The notes below the pieces were generated by a model. That model worked only from the letters and a program-made list of their open reading frames with translations. It had not been told where the DNA came from and did no database searches. DNA of 26,593 bases from a virus, in the IMG/VR virus record IMGVR_UViG_3300020477_000111, positions 1-26,593 of that record, one strand, 5' to 3'. Position numbers and translations under genes: made by a program. Positions 1 through 6,783 of the stretch are shown one piece after another (positions within the stretch are counted from its first letter, which is position 1; each line of letters begins with the position of its first letter).

Positions 1-633
1 GATTTACAACGTCAATTAGAACAAACTGAAAAGAAAAATGACCCGTATGCTGAACAAATAGAAGAATTAACTAAAAAAGCAATTCAAAAAATTGATTATA
101 CTAAAGTTAACGAAATGGAAGACTTACACAGACACCAAGAGTTTTTATACAAATTATTAACAGCAAAAGATTCTTTTATTAGAACTAGAATTATAGAACA
201 AAATTTAACATATCTAAATCAACGTTTAGCATTTTTCTTAGGCAAAGTGAAACTGCCACACACAGTTGTTTTCCAATCAGACTTGACTGTGCGTATTGAA
301 GAACTTGGTAGAGAACTAGACTTTGATAATTTAAGCAGAGGCGAAAGAAACAGATTGATATTAAGTTTAAGTTGGGCATTCAGAGATGTATGGGAATCAC
401 TTTATCAACAGATCAACTTGTTGTTTATTGATGAACTTGTAGATGCTGGTATGGATATATCGGGTGTTGAAAGTTCAATGGCGGTGCTAAAAGACATGAG
501 CAGAACACAACAAAAAAATATATTTTTAATATCTCACAAAGACGAATTGGTAAGCAGAGTAAATTCAGTACTAAAAGTTGTAAAAGAAAATGGATTTACA
601 AACTATGCTAATGATGTTGAAATTATTGTTTAG
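1..633 (+). CDS. gp46: Recombination endonuclease subunit gp46 (Rad50/SbcC-like), C-terminal part
   Basis: The frame is open from base 1, so the gene begins left of the window; 210 codons plus stop are visible. The segment is the C-terminal half of an SMC/Rad50-type ATPase. A charged coiled-coil stretch comes first, then the ABC signature LSRGE (331-345), Walker B LLFIDE (418-435) with a following D-loop-like segment, and the H-loop histidine in ISHKDE (codon 535-537). In T4, gp46 with gp47 forms the Mre11-Rad50-like complex that processes DNA ends for recombination-dependent replication. Its 3' end overlaps the convergent minus-strand gene by 11 bases. Other SMC-like ATPases share these motifs, but the T4-like context makes gp46 the best call. 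The Walker A half is outside the window. Confidence 0.87.
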   Translation, partial: DLQRQLEQTEKKNDPYAEQIEELTKKAIQKIDYTKVNEMEDLHRHQEFLYKLLTAKDSFIRTRIIEQNLTYLNQRLAFFLGKVKLPHTVVFQSDLTVRIEELGRELDFDNLSRGERNRLILSLSWAFRDVWESLYQQINLLFIDELVDAGMDISGVESSMAVLKDMSRTQQKNIFLISHKDELVSRVNSVLKVVKENGFTNYANDVEIIV

Positions 634-1426
634 AAATAATTTTTCCTATTCCCCATAAATTATTATTATTATCTTTTAATACATGACAACTATTTGTCTG
701 TTGTAAAGAATTTTGTTTAGCAATTTTTTCATTTGCTTCACTATATTTGTTCCAAGCATAATCTTTTTCAACATTATTCATAATAAAAGAACCACACGTG
801 ATTGCTGTGTGATGCATTTGATCCCATTGGTTCATAAGAGTAATACTATCAATTGATTTTTGTCTACTCCATCTTAATCCTATTCTATTCCATTGTAAGT
901 CAAGTCCTTTTCCAATACTCATACCAAAACTTTGTATGTTTGGATGATCAAAATCAAATTCAATATTTCTAGCAGATTGGAACCAAGCACCGTCTATATG
1001 AATATTAATATTTCTTTCTTCACAGATCTTTAAAATTTTATCCCATTCTGGATGTATATCGCAATATTGCCATATGGGTAAACTTATTATCAAAGGTACA
1101 TTCTCTTTTAATTGATCTATTTGTGTTGGACGTTTTCCGTTAAGTGTATAATAAAGATATTCGTTTGGAAGGTGCTGTATTTTCCACCCATATCGCAGAC
1201 AAGTTGCCTCTATAAAATGCGTACAACCTAACATTACATCCATATGAGTAAATTTGTCCCATCCAGACAAGTTGTTTAATTTTGTACTTTGAAACCATTC
1301 GTTTGCTTGTAAAATAAAGTCTTTTGATTGCACTTGTTTTTGATTAGTTGCAAAAAAATCATTTTTTATTTTCAAAAGATATTTGTCTTCAATTGGATAT
1401 AATGTTTTGCTAACTGAATCTGACAT
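623..1426 (-). CDS. PLP-dependent aminotransferase-like protein (fold type I, short)
   Basis: 267 aa. The middle looks like the large domain of a fold-type I PLP enzyme. The segment IHIDGAWF holds D145, in the place of the aspartate that contacts the pyridine nitrogen. It is followed 28 residues later by SIGKG with K173, the expected Schiff-base lysine, then WNRIGLRWS as in aminotransferases. A preceding stretch PLIISLPIWQYCDIHPEW resembles the segment leading to the cofactor aspartate. At 267 aa it is much shorter than typical class I/II enzymes (about 400 aa), and little of the C-terminal small domain is left. It may be a minimal or catalytically altered form. The start overlaps the end of the upstream oxygenase gene by 17 bases, so the two are probably co-transcribed and coupled. 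Substrate unknown. The fold call comes from motifs only. Confidence 0.55.
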   Translation of the reverse strand: MSDSVSKTLYPIEDKYLLKIKNDFFATNQKQVQSKDFILQANEWFQSTKLNNLSGWDKFTHMDVMLGCTHFIEATCLRYGWKIQHLPNEYLYYTLNGKRPTQIDQLKENVPLIISLPIWQYCDIHPEWDKILKICEERNINIHIDGAWFQSARNIEFDFDHPNIQSFGMSIGKGLDLQWNRIGLRWSRQKSIDSITLMNQWDQMHHTAITCGSFIMNNVEKDYAWNKYSEANEKIAKQNSLQQTNSCHVLKDNNNNLWGIGKIISKQ

Positions 1427-1955
1427 ATAAACTTGTTCTCCCGTCTTTTATAATTTCCTCGACTCCATGATAACTATGTTCATTATTAAGCAAAGCATAT
1501 CCAAAATTTGCTTTGAACGGAAACGTATATAATTCTTTTCTTGTCTTGTCATATAATGTTGTGCCTTTGTTATCGTTGCTAAGATACACTTGTAAATGTA
1601 ACTTAATTCTAGAGTCATCAACGTGTGGTGTTAATTTGTAACCCTTACCATCAATCCAAACATCAACTGATTCAAATTTTAAATTTGTATTAAACTTTTT
1701 TTCTAATGCTTTGGTAATTTGCGTATTCATAAAAAGTATTTTAATTTTTTTTAAATCAATATCATTATCAGACAATTTTACACGATTCAAATGTGTTTGA
1801 TTTTCTAATTTTTCAAAATTTTCTTTCTTGCTAACGTCTAAATTAAAGTTATTACCAAAAAAATTATCATATTCTTGGTAAACTAATCCTTCTAAATTTA
1901 CCAAAGGCGAATTTTCTATTGACAAAACCACTTCTTGTGTGCTTAAATTAAACAT
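1410..1955 (-). CDS. 2-oxoglutarate/Fe(II)-dependent oxygenase
   Basis: 181 aa. The metal and co-substrate signature is complete: H111-x-D113 (PHVDD), the distal histidine H163 (SYHGV), and R173 ten residues later for 2-oxoglutarate. Between them LHLQVYLSNDNKGTTLYD is a typical jelly-roll strand pair. Such enzymes hydroxylate proteins, nucleotides or small molecules, and small prolyl-4-hydroxylase-like versions are common in marine T4-like phages. It is the first gene of a two-gene minus-strand unit with the PLP-like gene, which suggests sequential modification of one substrate (inference). The promoter sits immediately upstream, leaving a leader of only a few bases and no Shine-Dalgarno. Family confidence is high; substrate unknown. 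Confidence 0.8.
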   Translation of the reverse strand: MFNLSTQEVVLSIENSPLVNLEGLVYQEYDNFFGNNFNLDVSKKENFEKLENQTHLNRVKLSDNDIDLKKIKILFMNTQITKALEKKFNTNLKFESVDVWIDGKGYKLTPHVDDSRIKLHLQVYLSNDNKGTTLYDKTRKELYTFPFKANFGYALLNNEHSYHGVEEIIKDGRTSLYVRFS

Positions 1956-1965
1956 ATGTTAATTA

Positions 1966-1994
1966 ATTATATCGTACGAACATAGGAAGGACAA
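1966..1994 (-). promoter_or_regulatory. Sigma70-type promoter of the oxygenase/PLP pair
   Basis: Read on the minus strand: TTGTCC (1994-1989), 17-base spacer, TATAAT (1971-1966). The oxygenase ATG (1955) lies 10 bases past the -10 box, so the predicted leader is about 3-5 bases. The -35 box overlaps the Shine-Dalgarno of the divergent plus-strand gene at 2001. Confidence 0.55.
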
Positions 1995-2000
1995 AAAGAT

Positions 2001-2189
2001 ATGTCACAAACACATGAACAGATCATGACAGAGATTCAAAACTACTCTGAAGAGAACGGCAAGTTCACAGAGAAGGGTGTTAAGGCATCTGCAACAAGAG
2101 CCAGAAAAGCATTAGCGAATCTTTCTAAATTGATCAAAGCAAGAAGAAAAGAAATTCAAGAGGCGAAAAACGCGGCTAAGGCGGCGTAA
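2001..2189 (+). CDS. Hc1/H1-like small basic nucleoprotein
   Basis: 62 aa, strongly basic. The pattern EKGVKASATRARKALANLSKLIKARRKEIQEAK matches the Hc1-type bacterial histone H1-like family, in which a KGxKxAxxRARKAL core precedes a basic amphipathic helix. Such proteins bind DNA non-specifically and may compact phage or host DNA. The start is supported by a good Shine-Dalgarno (AGGAAGGA at 1984-1991). The gene stands alone, divergent from the oxygenase pair and closed by a terminator 30 bases after its stop. The tail is alanine/lysine-rich, encoded with GCG-GCN alanine pairs. Confidence 0.7.
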   Translation: MSQTHEQIMTEIQNYSEENGKFTEKGVKASATRARKALANLSKLIKARRKEIQEAKNAAKAA

Positions 2190-2217
2190 AGAATTTTACT
2201 TGAATTAATTCAAATAA

Positions 2218-2248
2218 ACCCTCGGCTTTTACTAGTCGGGGGTTTTTC
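2218..2248 (+). terminator. Rho-independent terminator after the Hc1-like gene
   Basis: A 10-bp stem with two G-U pairs (2218-2227 with 2234-2243) and a six-base loop is followed directly by a short T run. It closes the single-gene unit at 2001-2189. Confidence 0.85.
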
Positions 2249-2679
2249 TATTTTAAAATACCCTTTGTAGATTTTTCTCTGAGAATTCCAGAACCGTGTA
2301 TTCGCACACGAATATGACCATTATAATAATCATCAGTTTCTAAAACTTTACGTGCAAACTGTTCTCTGGCTTCAATGTATGATAGTTCTGCTTTTGATTT
2401 GCAGTAGAAAAGTATTTCTCTTTTAAAATTATCTTTACCAAATTTTTCAATGTCCTCATTTAAAGCATCACTCGAACCATAGTAATGTTGCCAATCACTG
2501 GACACAGTGTACCTACGTTTGTTAACTCTGCCCTTTAAAGGTCTACGTGACTTTCTAAATCTTGCTAATTTTTTGCCAATATACATCCTACCATTGGTTG
2601 TATTTGTTATTTGATAAACAAATCCTACACAATCATTTGGTAATTCTATAATGTCTTTTCCTTGGTACTGCCAATTCAT
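2248..2679 (-). CDS. GIY-YIG family endonuclease (Seg-like)
   Basis: 143 aa from the chosen start; the frame is open to an ATG at 2745. The core GFVYQITNTTNGRMYIGKK carries the GIY (here FVY) and YIG elements. Downstream are basic residues for DNA contact and conserved-looking YYGSS, FKREIL and EAREQF segments, the last providing the expected glutamate. Related proteins are widespread in T4-like marine phages and are usually called Seg-like homing endonucleases. I chose ATG 2679 because the extra N-terminal 22 residues look non-homologous and a late-promoter motif (TTTAAATA) ends 5 bases upstream of this ATG. Next to it, facing away, is a structured non-coding region. Whether it is a homing nuclease or has a resident role in DNA processing cannot be decided here. 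Confidence 0.75.
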   Translation of the reverse strand: MNWQYQGKDIIELPNDCVGFVYQITNTTNGRMYIGKKLARFRKSRRPLKGRVNKRRYTVSSDWQHYYGSSDALNEDIEKFGKDNFKREILFYCKSKAELSYIEAREQFARKVLETDDYYNGHIRVRIHGSGILREKSTKGILK

Positions 2680-2684
2680 AATCA

Positions 2685-2692
2685 TATTTAAA
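2685..2692 (-). promoter_or_regulatory. Late-type promoter motif of the GIY-YIG gene
   Basis: Minus strand TTTAAATA, then TGATT, then ATG at 2679. The spacing of 5 bases places the predicted T4-type late start at or next to the start codon. No Shine-Dalgarno is visible. Confidence 0.5.
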
Positions 2693-2702
2693 GCCAAAAA
2701 GA

Positions 2703-2731
2703 TTGACCTTAAAAGAAAACTCATATAAACA
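2703..2731 (+). promoter_or_regulatory. Candidate promoter of the structured RNA
   Basis: TTGACC (2703-2708), 15-base spacer, TATAAA (2724-2729). The spacer is short for sigma70. The stretch TATAAACA (2724-2731) is also one mismatch from the late box TATAAATA. Either would start transcription near 2736-2738. Confidence 0.3.
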
Positions 2732-2736
2732 TATGC

Positions 2737-3080
2737 GATAGGCACATCACAATTTCAATCAGGCAAACATAGCATCTCGACCAGTGAGCAGGGAAATGCG
2801 GCTAACAAGCGACAGGTGAATCCCTTGATGCAAACAGCAAAAATGAAGAGGCTCTGAGAAAAAGCAACCTCAAGTCTATTATGAATTATCATACAAAGGC
2901 ATAGTAGGCTCGCGTTGGAAGTATGAGTTAACGGGTACAGCACAACCGCCCGGCCAATTTGGTAACGATGTATGGTGACTGCGAACTCGCCACATGGGTT
3001 AAAGTCAGTACGGCTAGAAATAGCCGTATTGTGACTGCTCATCTGCCACATAGGACGCAAATTGCGTTCAAGTTTTTTTA
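2737..3080 (+). ncRNA. Unidentified structured non-coding RNA
   Basis: No convincing gene lies here, and the base composition is visibly more G+C-rich than the neighbouring genes. Many local helices form on the plus strand: 2772-2776 with 2827-2831; inside it 2790-2794 with 2821-2825; 2932-2935 with 2949-2952; 2973-2978 with 2987-2992; and a perfect 8-bp stem 3009-3016/3021-3028 capped by GAAA, itself enclosed by 3004-3007/3032-3035. A 23-base element (2976-2998) recurs at 3032-3054 with 17 of 23 identities (TGACTGC...GCCACAT...GG). A stem plus T7 at 3053-3079 ends it on the plus strand. I tested it by eye against tRNA, tmRNA, RNase P, group I and group II cores without a match. Boundaries are estimates. 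Confidence 0.5.
3053..3079 (+). terminator. Terminator of the structured RNA
   Basis: Six-bp stem (3053-3058 with 3064-3069, loop AAATT) followed after three bases by seven T residues. It fixes the plus strand as the coding strand of the RNA. Confidence 0.55.
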
Positions 3081-3094
3081 TACTGCGTTAAGTT

Positions 3095-3123
3095 AAAAAA
3101 AGAAACGAGCGTAAGCGAGTTTC
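3095..3123 (-). terminator. Terminator of the minus-strand baseplate-side unit
   Basis: On the minus strand GAAAC (3123-3119) pairs with GTTTC (3106-3102), with an inner CG/CG pair, followed by seven T. A perfect 8-bp hairpin with loop GTA (3124-3142) lies just before it. It sits back to back with the plus-strand terminator. Confidence 0.55.
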
Positions 3124-3145
3124 AGATGGTTGTAAACCATCTTTG

Positions 3146-3277
3146 TTAGTTGGTTTTGATTGGTCCTAACTGTGCAAGTAGTTTGCCGATAGTTTCAGGT
3201 GATAATGGTTGAGTGTTCTTACTCTTCGTCTTCTGAGATTTCTTTTTGATCTTCTTCTTTTTCTGTCGAGTCTTCAT
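3146..3277 (-). CDS. Small lysine-rich protein overlapping the coiled-coil gene
   Basis: 43 aa. ATG at 3277, TAA at 3146-3148. The N-terminal 22 residues are almost all K, R, Q, S and T (for example KKKKIKKKSQKTKSK). They are read in the +1 frame over the acidic tail of the coiled-coil gene. The last 20 residues (QPLSPETIGKLLAQLGPIKTN) lie beyond that gene and look like an ordinary short amphipathic helix. An AAGGG Shine-Dalgarno (3287-3283) with a 5-base spacer precedes the ATG, stronger than that of the coiled-coil gene itself. It fills a stretch that otherwise would be a long untranslated tail before the terminator. No family recognised. A charge-driven partner of the acidic overlapping protein is a guess. 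Confidence 0.5.
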   Translation of the reverse strand: MKTRQKKKKIKKKSQKTKSKNTQPLSPETIGKLLAQLGPIKTN

Positions 3278-3539
3278 ATATGCCCTTAATTTTTTTTAAC
3301 GCATCTTGTAACAACTTGTCTTTGGTTTCGAGTTTGGCTTTTAGTGTGGCAATTTCTTTGTCTCTTTCCGCAACTCTATGACCCACATTCTGTACATCGC
3401 CCGTGGCGTGTTCTAATTTGATCATAACTTGTTTAAGTCTCGCCTCTTTGGTTTTGACTTTCGCTAGTGCCTCGTCTCTGTCTACAGTCAGGTCAGCGAT
3501 TTGGGTTTTGAGTTCTTTAACTAGATCTCGTTCAGACAT
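3219..3539 (-). CDS. Coiled-coil protein of unknown function
   Basis: 106 aa. Almost the whole length is predicted alpha-helical with heptad-like spacing (VKELKTQIADLTVDRDEALAK, then KDKEIATLKAKLETKDKLLQ-type repeats) and a very acidic C-terminus (EKEEDQKEISEDEE). Its position on the minus strand downstream of the hub gene gp26 suggests a tail or baseplate assembly role, but this is context only. No Shine-Dalgarno is seen at ATG 3539. A 17-codon reading frame starting at ATG 3574 overlaps the start in another frame and has a TATAAT box 6 bases upstream of it, so translation may depend on coupling. I do not recognise a named family. Confidence 0.55.
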   Translation of the reverse strand: MSERDLVKELKTQIADLTVDRDEALAKVKTKEARLKQVMIKLEHATGDVQNVGHRVAERDKEIATLKAKLETKDKLLQDALKKIKGIYEDSTEKEEDQKEISEDEE

Positions 3540-3593
3540 AATGTTCTGTAATTATCCGGATTTTTAGTTGCCATTAAAGTATTATATAATGAT

Positions 3594-3788
3594 TTAGAAG
3601 AAAGGTTGACCTGTTTTTTTGGTAGTAGCCATGTTTTCCTTTACCAATCCAGCCACTATTTCACGTTCTTCAGGCGATAAATTCAATGCTTCTTGCCATG
3701 TAACACCGCCTCTCATAAACCAACACACTTTTAGAATTTCTAATTTAATATTTTTTGCTTGACTATCGAAATCCTTTAGGTAGGTCAC
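3594..3788 (-). CDS. Small conserved-looking protein downstream of gp26
   Basis: 64 aa from a GTG start at 3788. The sequence ILKVCWFMRGGVTWQEALNLSPEEREIVAGLVKENMATTKK looks like a compact helical domain, and a short protein of this type ending in TKKTGxPFF is, as I recall, found beside the hub gene in marine T4-like phages. The frame is open upstream toward the end of gp26 with no ATG, so the true start could be an unusual codon slightly further upstream. It lies 29 bases after gp26 in the same direction, so co-transcription is likely. The role may be hub assembly or chaperone-like; this is inference. Confidence 0.55.
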   Translation of the reverse strand: MTYLKDFDSQAKNIKLEILKVCWFMRGGVTWQEALNLSPEEREIVAGLVKENMATTKKTGQPFF

Positions 3789-3817
3789 TATGTCAGAATC
3801 CGACTTTGTCAGTAATG

Positions 3818-4675
3818 TTATCCGAAAAAATTTGAGTTGTCAAATGTCATTGGTACTTCATAAGTTGCCGGGACACCTGCCTTTATTTGCTCATCTGTTG
3901 CTTTAAGTTTCTGTGGTGGAGTTTGTGCTTGTACTCTCAACTCCGAAAGTTTTGCTTCAATTTCTTTTATTGTTTTTGAATCTGCTTTGTTACAAAATTC
4001 AATAATTTGTTCTCTGTTAGTAACTGTGATTCCATCAGGCGTTGTAACTTCGCCAATTGAGTCCAACAACAAACTAAAATTAACTGTGTTCAGTGTTTCA
4101 AAACTTTTTGCAAAGGCTGTTTGTTTTTGTTCTTCTGTTAATGTGCTGGAATTAATTGTACCGTATATTTTTTGCTGTTCAAATCTTGCTATTTGAATTT
4201 TTGTTAGAGAATCGTATGTCAACGGATTAATTTTTATTTTAAATCCTTTGGATGTTGTTGCGTAATCTTGTATTTTGACTTTTCCTAGTTGTTCTAGAAT
4301 AGCAGACAAGTTGACTGTGTGTTCTTGTTGAGTACCTGTTACTGGAACGCCGAATTTAATATTCATTGTTTCACCATATGTGGCAATTCTTATTGCTAAC
4401 AAAATTGTGTCAGTGTCATAGTTCACCATTTTCCACGGATCCAGCAAGTTTGGCACACATGATTTAATCACGTCCACTGTGGCTTGACCGTTTATCATAG
4501 CATCAGGAGTTTTAAATGTCAGTTCGTCCTTTGCAGTCATTGGCAATATTGGTATTTCGCCTGTTTCTGACGGTGTAAAAACGTTTTTATCGTAGTACCT
4601 GCCCTCAGAAGGCAGTTTGATATAGATTGCTGGTTGTCTATAATACTTTTGTAACGGGTTGATATTTTCAGTCAT
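3818..4675 (-). CDS. gp26: Baseplate hub protein gp26-like
   Basis: 285 aa. The N-terminal part follows the T4 gp26 family pattern: LPSEGRYY near residue 21, ILPMTAKDEL, TPDAMINGQATVDVIKSCVPNLLDPW, and DTDTILLAIRIATYGE. The remainder is a helical extension, making it longer than T4 gp26 (208 aa). In T4 this protein belongs to the central hub of the baseplate. The minus-strand late box at 4725-4718 gives a leader of roughly 36 bases; no clear Shine-Dalgarno precedes the ATG. It heads the minus-strand unit that includes the 64-aa, coiled-coil and lysine-rich genes. Confidence 0.75.
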   Translation of the reverse strand: MTENINPLQKYYRQPAIYIKLPSEGRYYDKNVFTPSETGEIPILPMTAKDELTFKTPDAMINGQATVDVIKSCVPNLLDPWKMVNYDTDTILLAIRIATYGETMNIKFGVPVTGTQQEHTVNLSAILEQLGKVKIQDYATTSKGFKIKINPLTYDSLTKIQIARFEQQKIYGTINSSTLTEEQKQTAFAKSFETLNTVNFSLLLDSIGEVTTPDGITVTNREQIIEFCNKADSKTIKEIEAKLSELRVQAQTPPQKLKATDEQIKAGVPATYEVPMTFDNSNFFG

Positions 4676-4684
4676 TTTTTATTC

Positions 4685-4692
4685 TATAAATA
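4685..4692 (+). promoter_or_regulatory. T4-type late promoter (TATAAATA) for the tape-measure unit
   Basis: Perfect TATAAATA. The predicted start near 4699 gives a leader of about 57 bases to ATG 4756. It forms an inverted repeat with the opposing box at 4718-4725. Confidence 0.8.
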
Positions 4693-4717
4693 TACATTAA
4701 TTGCGTATATATGTCAA

Positions 4718-4725
4718 TATTTATA
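4718..4725 (-). promoter_or_regulatory. T4-type late promoter (TATAAATA) for gp26
   Basis: Perfect TATAAATA on the minus strand. It lies downstream of the plus-strand box, so the two promoters face each other and their first transcribed bases overlap. Confidence 0.75.
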
Positions 4726-4755
4726 TGCGTATATTAATAGGTGAAATAAACCCGT

Positions 4756-6777
4756 ATGGCAGAAGATACAACAGAAGAACTGGAGAAATTGCGTAAGGAA
4801 GTTGCGGCATTGTCTAAGACAATGAGCAGTTCCAGTAAGACTCTTTTAAAAGAATCAAGATCTAAAAAGATTTTTGTTAACCTTCAAAAAGTACTGAATA
4901 GAACTTACACTGATTACGAGAAAAAAGTAAAAGCAGGTGAGGGTACTCTACACGAATTTAGTGATGCACTAGAAGCCGGTAAAAAAGATGTAAAAAACTT
5001 TGGAATGGCATTAAAGGCAACACCATTAGGAATAGTGTCAGGTGCCTTAGGCTTTTTAAAAGATGCAGTGGTAGCCGTTGGTACGGCAATGATCAAAACA
5101 GCAATATCTTTATCAGATGTTACAAAAGACATTAGTAACCTTGAATCTTTACTTGAAGGGATGGAAGATATACCAGTTGCTGGAAAACTAATAAATGAGT
5201 TGGGAAGAGAAGTTGATGCAAACACCGAAGTGTTTATGCAACTAGCAAAATCAGGAGCATCGTTTGGTTCGTCAATTGTGATGTTAAGAAAGGCATCATA
5301 TGACGCCGGAATGCCGTTGGCAAAATTTACCGATCTAATAGGTTCTAATACTGGTATGTTAGCAAAACTGTTTGGCTCGGTGGACCAGGGTGTGCCTCAA
5401 ATTGCAGGTCTTACAAGAAGTCTCAGAGATATAACACAAAACGAATTTGCAAAATTTGGTTTGACACTTGAGGATACCTCTGGTTATCTAACAACCTTTT
5501 TAGAATTAGAAAGAGCAAGAGGTAACACAACAAGATTTACACAGGCTCAATTGTTGGATGGCACAAGAGAATACACAAAAAATTTAGTAACACTGAGTAA
5601 ACTTACAGGGCAAAGTGTTGAAGAATTAAACAACCAAAACATGGCCATGGCGGCAGATGGCGTATTCCAGTCACAGTTATCCAAGATGGCGGCCGGTGAT
5701 GCTAAAACATTATCACTAGGGATTAGTCAGTTACCCGGACCATTACAACAACTGGCCAAAGAAGTGATAGGACTGGGTGCACCTATAAGTGACACCAGCA
5801 GAGAACTTACAGCGATGTCAGGCGGTGCGTTCAATGAGGCTATCAAACAGTTCCAGAATACCGGAGACCTAGTTGCATTCCAGAACAGCATCAAAACCAT
5901 ATCAGGTAATGTGATGCAGAACGCCGAGGCGTTTGGTGATGCCGCACTTGCCGGTGGCGGATTTACCGAGGCGTTGAACGCAGTTGTGGCGGCAATTGGA
6001 GCGGCAGTTGATCCGGAAGACTTAGACAAAGAAATGACTGCACGAGGCGACAACATTGAGACCTTAGTGTCATTAAGAGATACAACAGATTTATTAAAAA
6101 CTGAGTTTGAAGATTTAAGATTTAAAATTTTAAAACCTTTTATATACGAAGATGGGCCTAAGTTGCTAGACGTAGTGGGCGGATTAGAAACAGGTATGAG
6201 GAAACTTCAAGAAGAAACCTTACCAAAATTAAATGCATGGATAGACGGGGTTTCTAAATCTGGCTTTTTCAAAAAAGACAACACAGAAACAGGAACTTCA
6301 ACTTCCAGTAACTTCAATTCTTACAAGGAACAAGCCAAAAGTTATGGTTATCATGAAATACCACCAGTAGGTACACCTGAGCATGACGATTGGATAAATG
6401 CTCAAATTAAACGTTATAAAAATTTTCAATTTAAAGATGGAACAGACGGATTCCAAAATTTTGGCACAGGAACTCCGGCAATGTTACACGGAGAAGAAGC
6501 AGTTGTACCAAAAGACAGTTTGTTTGGTACTGCTTTAACTATTTTAACACAGTTAAAAAACAAAGCAACAGCAACAACCACTGGTACAGGAGCCACTGCT
6601 GTTGCAGAAGATCAAACTGTGCATACAAGCAGTCTAGCAGAGTTAGTCAAGTTAAACGAATCTAACCAAAAGGTGGCAAATCACTTAAATAAATTAATAA
6701 CGATAGGGGCAATGACGGAGAAAAATACCAAAGACACAAAAAATAATCTTGCAAATGTAGGTAGTTCTCTAGTATAA
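4756..6777 (+). CDS. Tail tape-measure protein
   Basis: 673 aa. It begins with a helical, charged region containing coiled-coil (residues 1-80), then a hydrophobic glycine/alanine-rich segment (about 85-112, around ALKATPLGIVSGALGFLKDAV). A long helical body follows, with a second alanine-rich stretch near 400. The C-terminal segment DGTDGFQNFGTGTPAMLHGEEAVVP (about 560-585) matches the glycine-rich GF...G.pa.lHGeE motif common near the end of phage tape-measure proteins. In T4 the corresponding role belongs to gp29. ATG 4756 has AGGTGA at 4739-4744. It is the first gene of the long plus-strand late unit and ends six bases before the portal ATG. Tape-measure identity is inferred from architecture and context. 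Confidence 0.7.
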   Translation: MAEDTTEELEKLRKEVAALSKTMSSSSKTLLKESRSKKIFVNLQKVLNRTYTDYEKKVKAGEGTLHEFSDALEAGKKDVKNFGMALKATPLGIVSGALGFLKDAVVAVGTAMIKTAISLSDVTKDISNLESLLEGMEDIPVAGKLINELGREVDANTEVFMQLAKSGASFGSSIVMLRKASYDAGMPLAKFTDLIGSNTGMLAKLFGSVDQGVPQIAGLTRSLRDITQNEFAKFGLTLEDTSGYLTTFLELERARGNTTRFTQAQLLDGTREYTKNLVTLSKLTGQSVEELNNQNMAMAADGVFQSQLSKMAAGDAKTLSLGISQLPGPLQQLAKEVIGLGAPISDTSRELTAMSGGAFNEAIKQFQNTGDLVAFQNSIKTISGNVMQNAEAFGDAALAGGGFTEALNAVVAAIGAAVDPEDLDKEMTARGDNIETLVSLRDTTDLLKTEFEDLRFKILKPFIYEDGPKLLDVVGGLETGMRKLQEETLPKLNAWIDGVSKSGFFKKDNTETGTSTSSNFNSYKEQAKSYGYHEIPPVGTPEHDDWINAQIKRYKNFQFKDGTDGFQNFGTGTPAMLHGEEAVVPKDSLFGTALTILTQLKNKATATTTGTGATAVAEDQTVHTSSLAELVKLNESNQKVANHLNKLITIGAMTEKNTKDTKNNLANVGSSLV

Positions 6778-6783
6778 TAAAGT

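Noticed and set aside
2755-3060. A 101-aa minus-strand reading frame
   Set aside because: No Shine-Dalgarno, cysteine- and histidine-rich composition unlike other genes here, and it lies over strong RNA helices with a plus-strand terminator.
2737-3080. tmRNA, RNase P RNA or group I/II intron as identity of the structured RNA
   Set aside because: I looked for the tRNA-like ends and tag frame, the RNase P conserved blocks, the P7-type core and a domain V hairpin on both strands and found none. A covariance search could still overturn this.
3521-3574. A 17-codon minus-strand ORF (MATKNPDNYR...) before the coiled-coil gene
   Set aside because: A TATAAT box lies 6 bases upstream of its ATG, which is suggestive, but the frame is short and no sequence conservation can be judged. 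Kept only as a possible coupling leader.
6773-6780. TATAATAA before the portal ATG as another leaderless promoter
   Set aside because: It is made of the tape-measure stop region, does not have the TAAATA core, and coupling to the upstream gene explains translation equally well.
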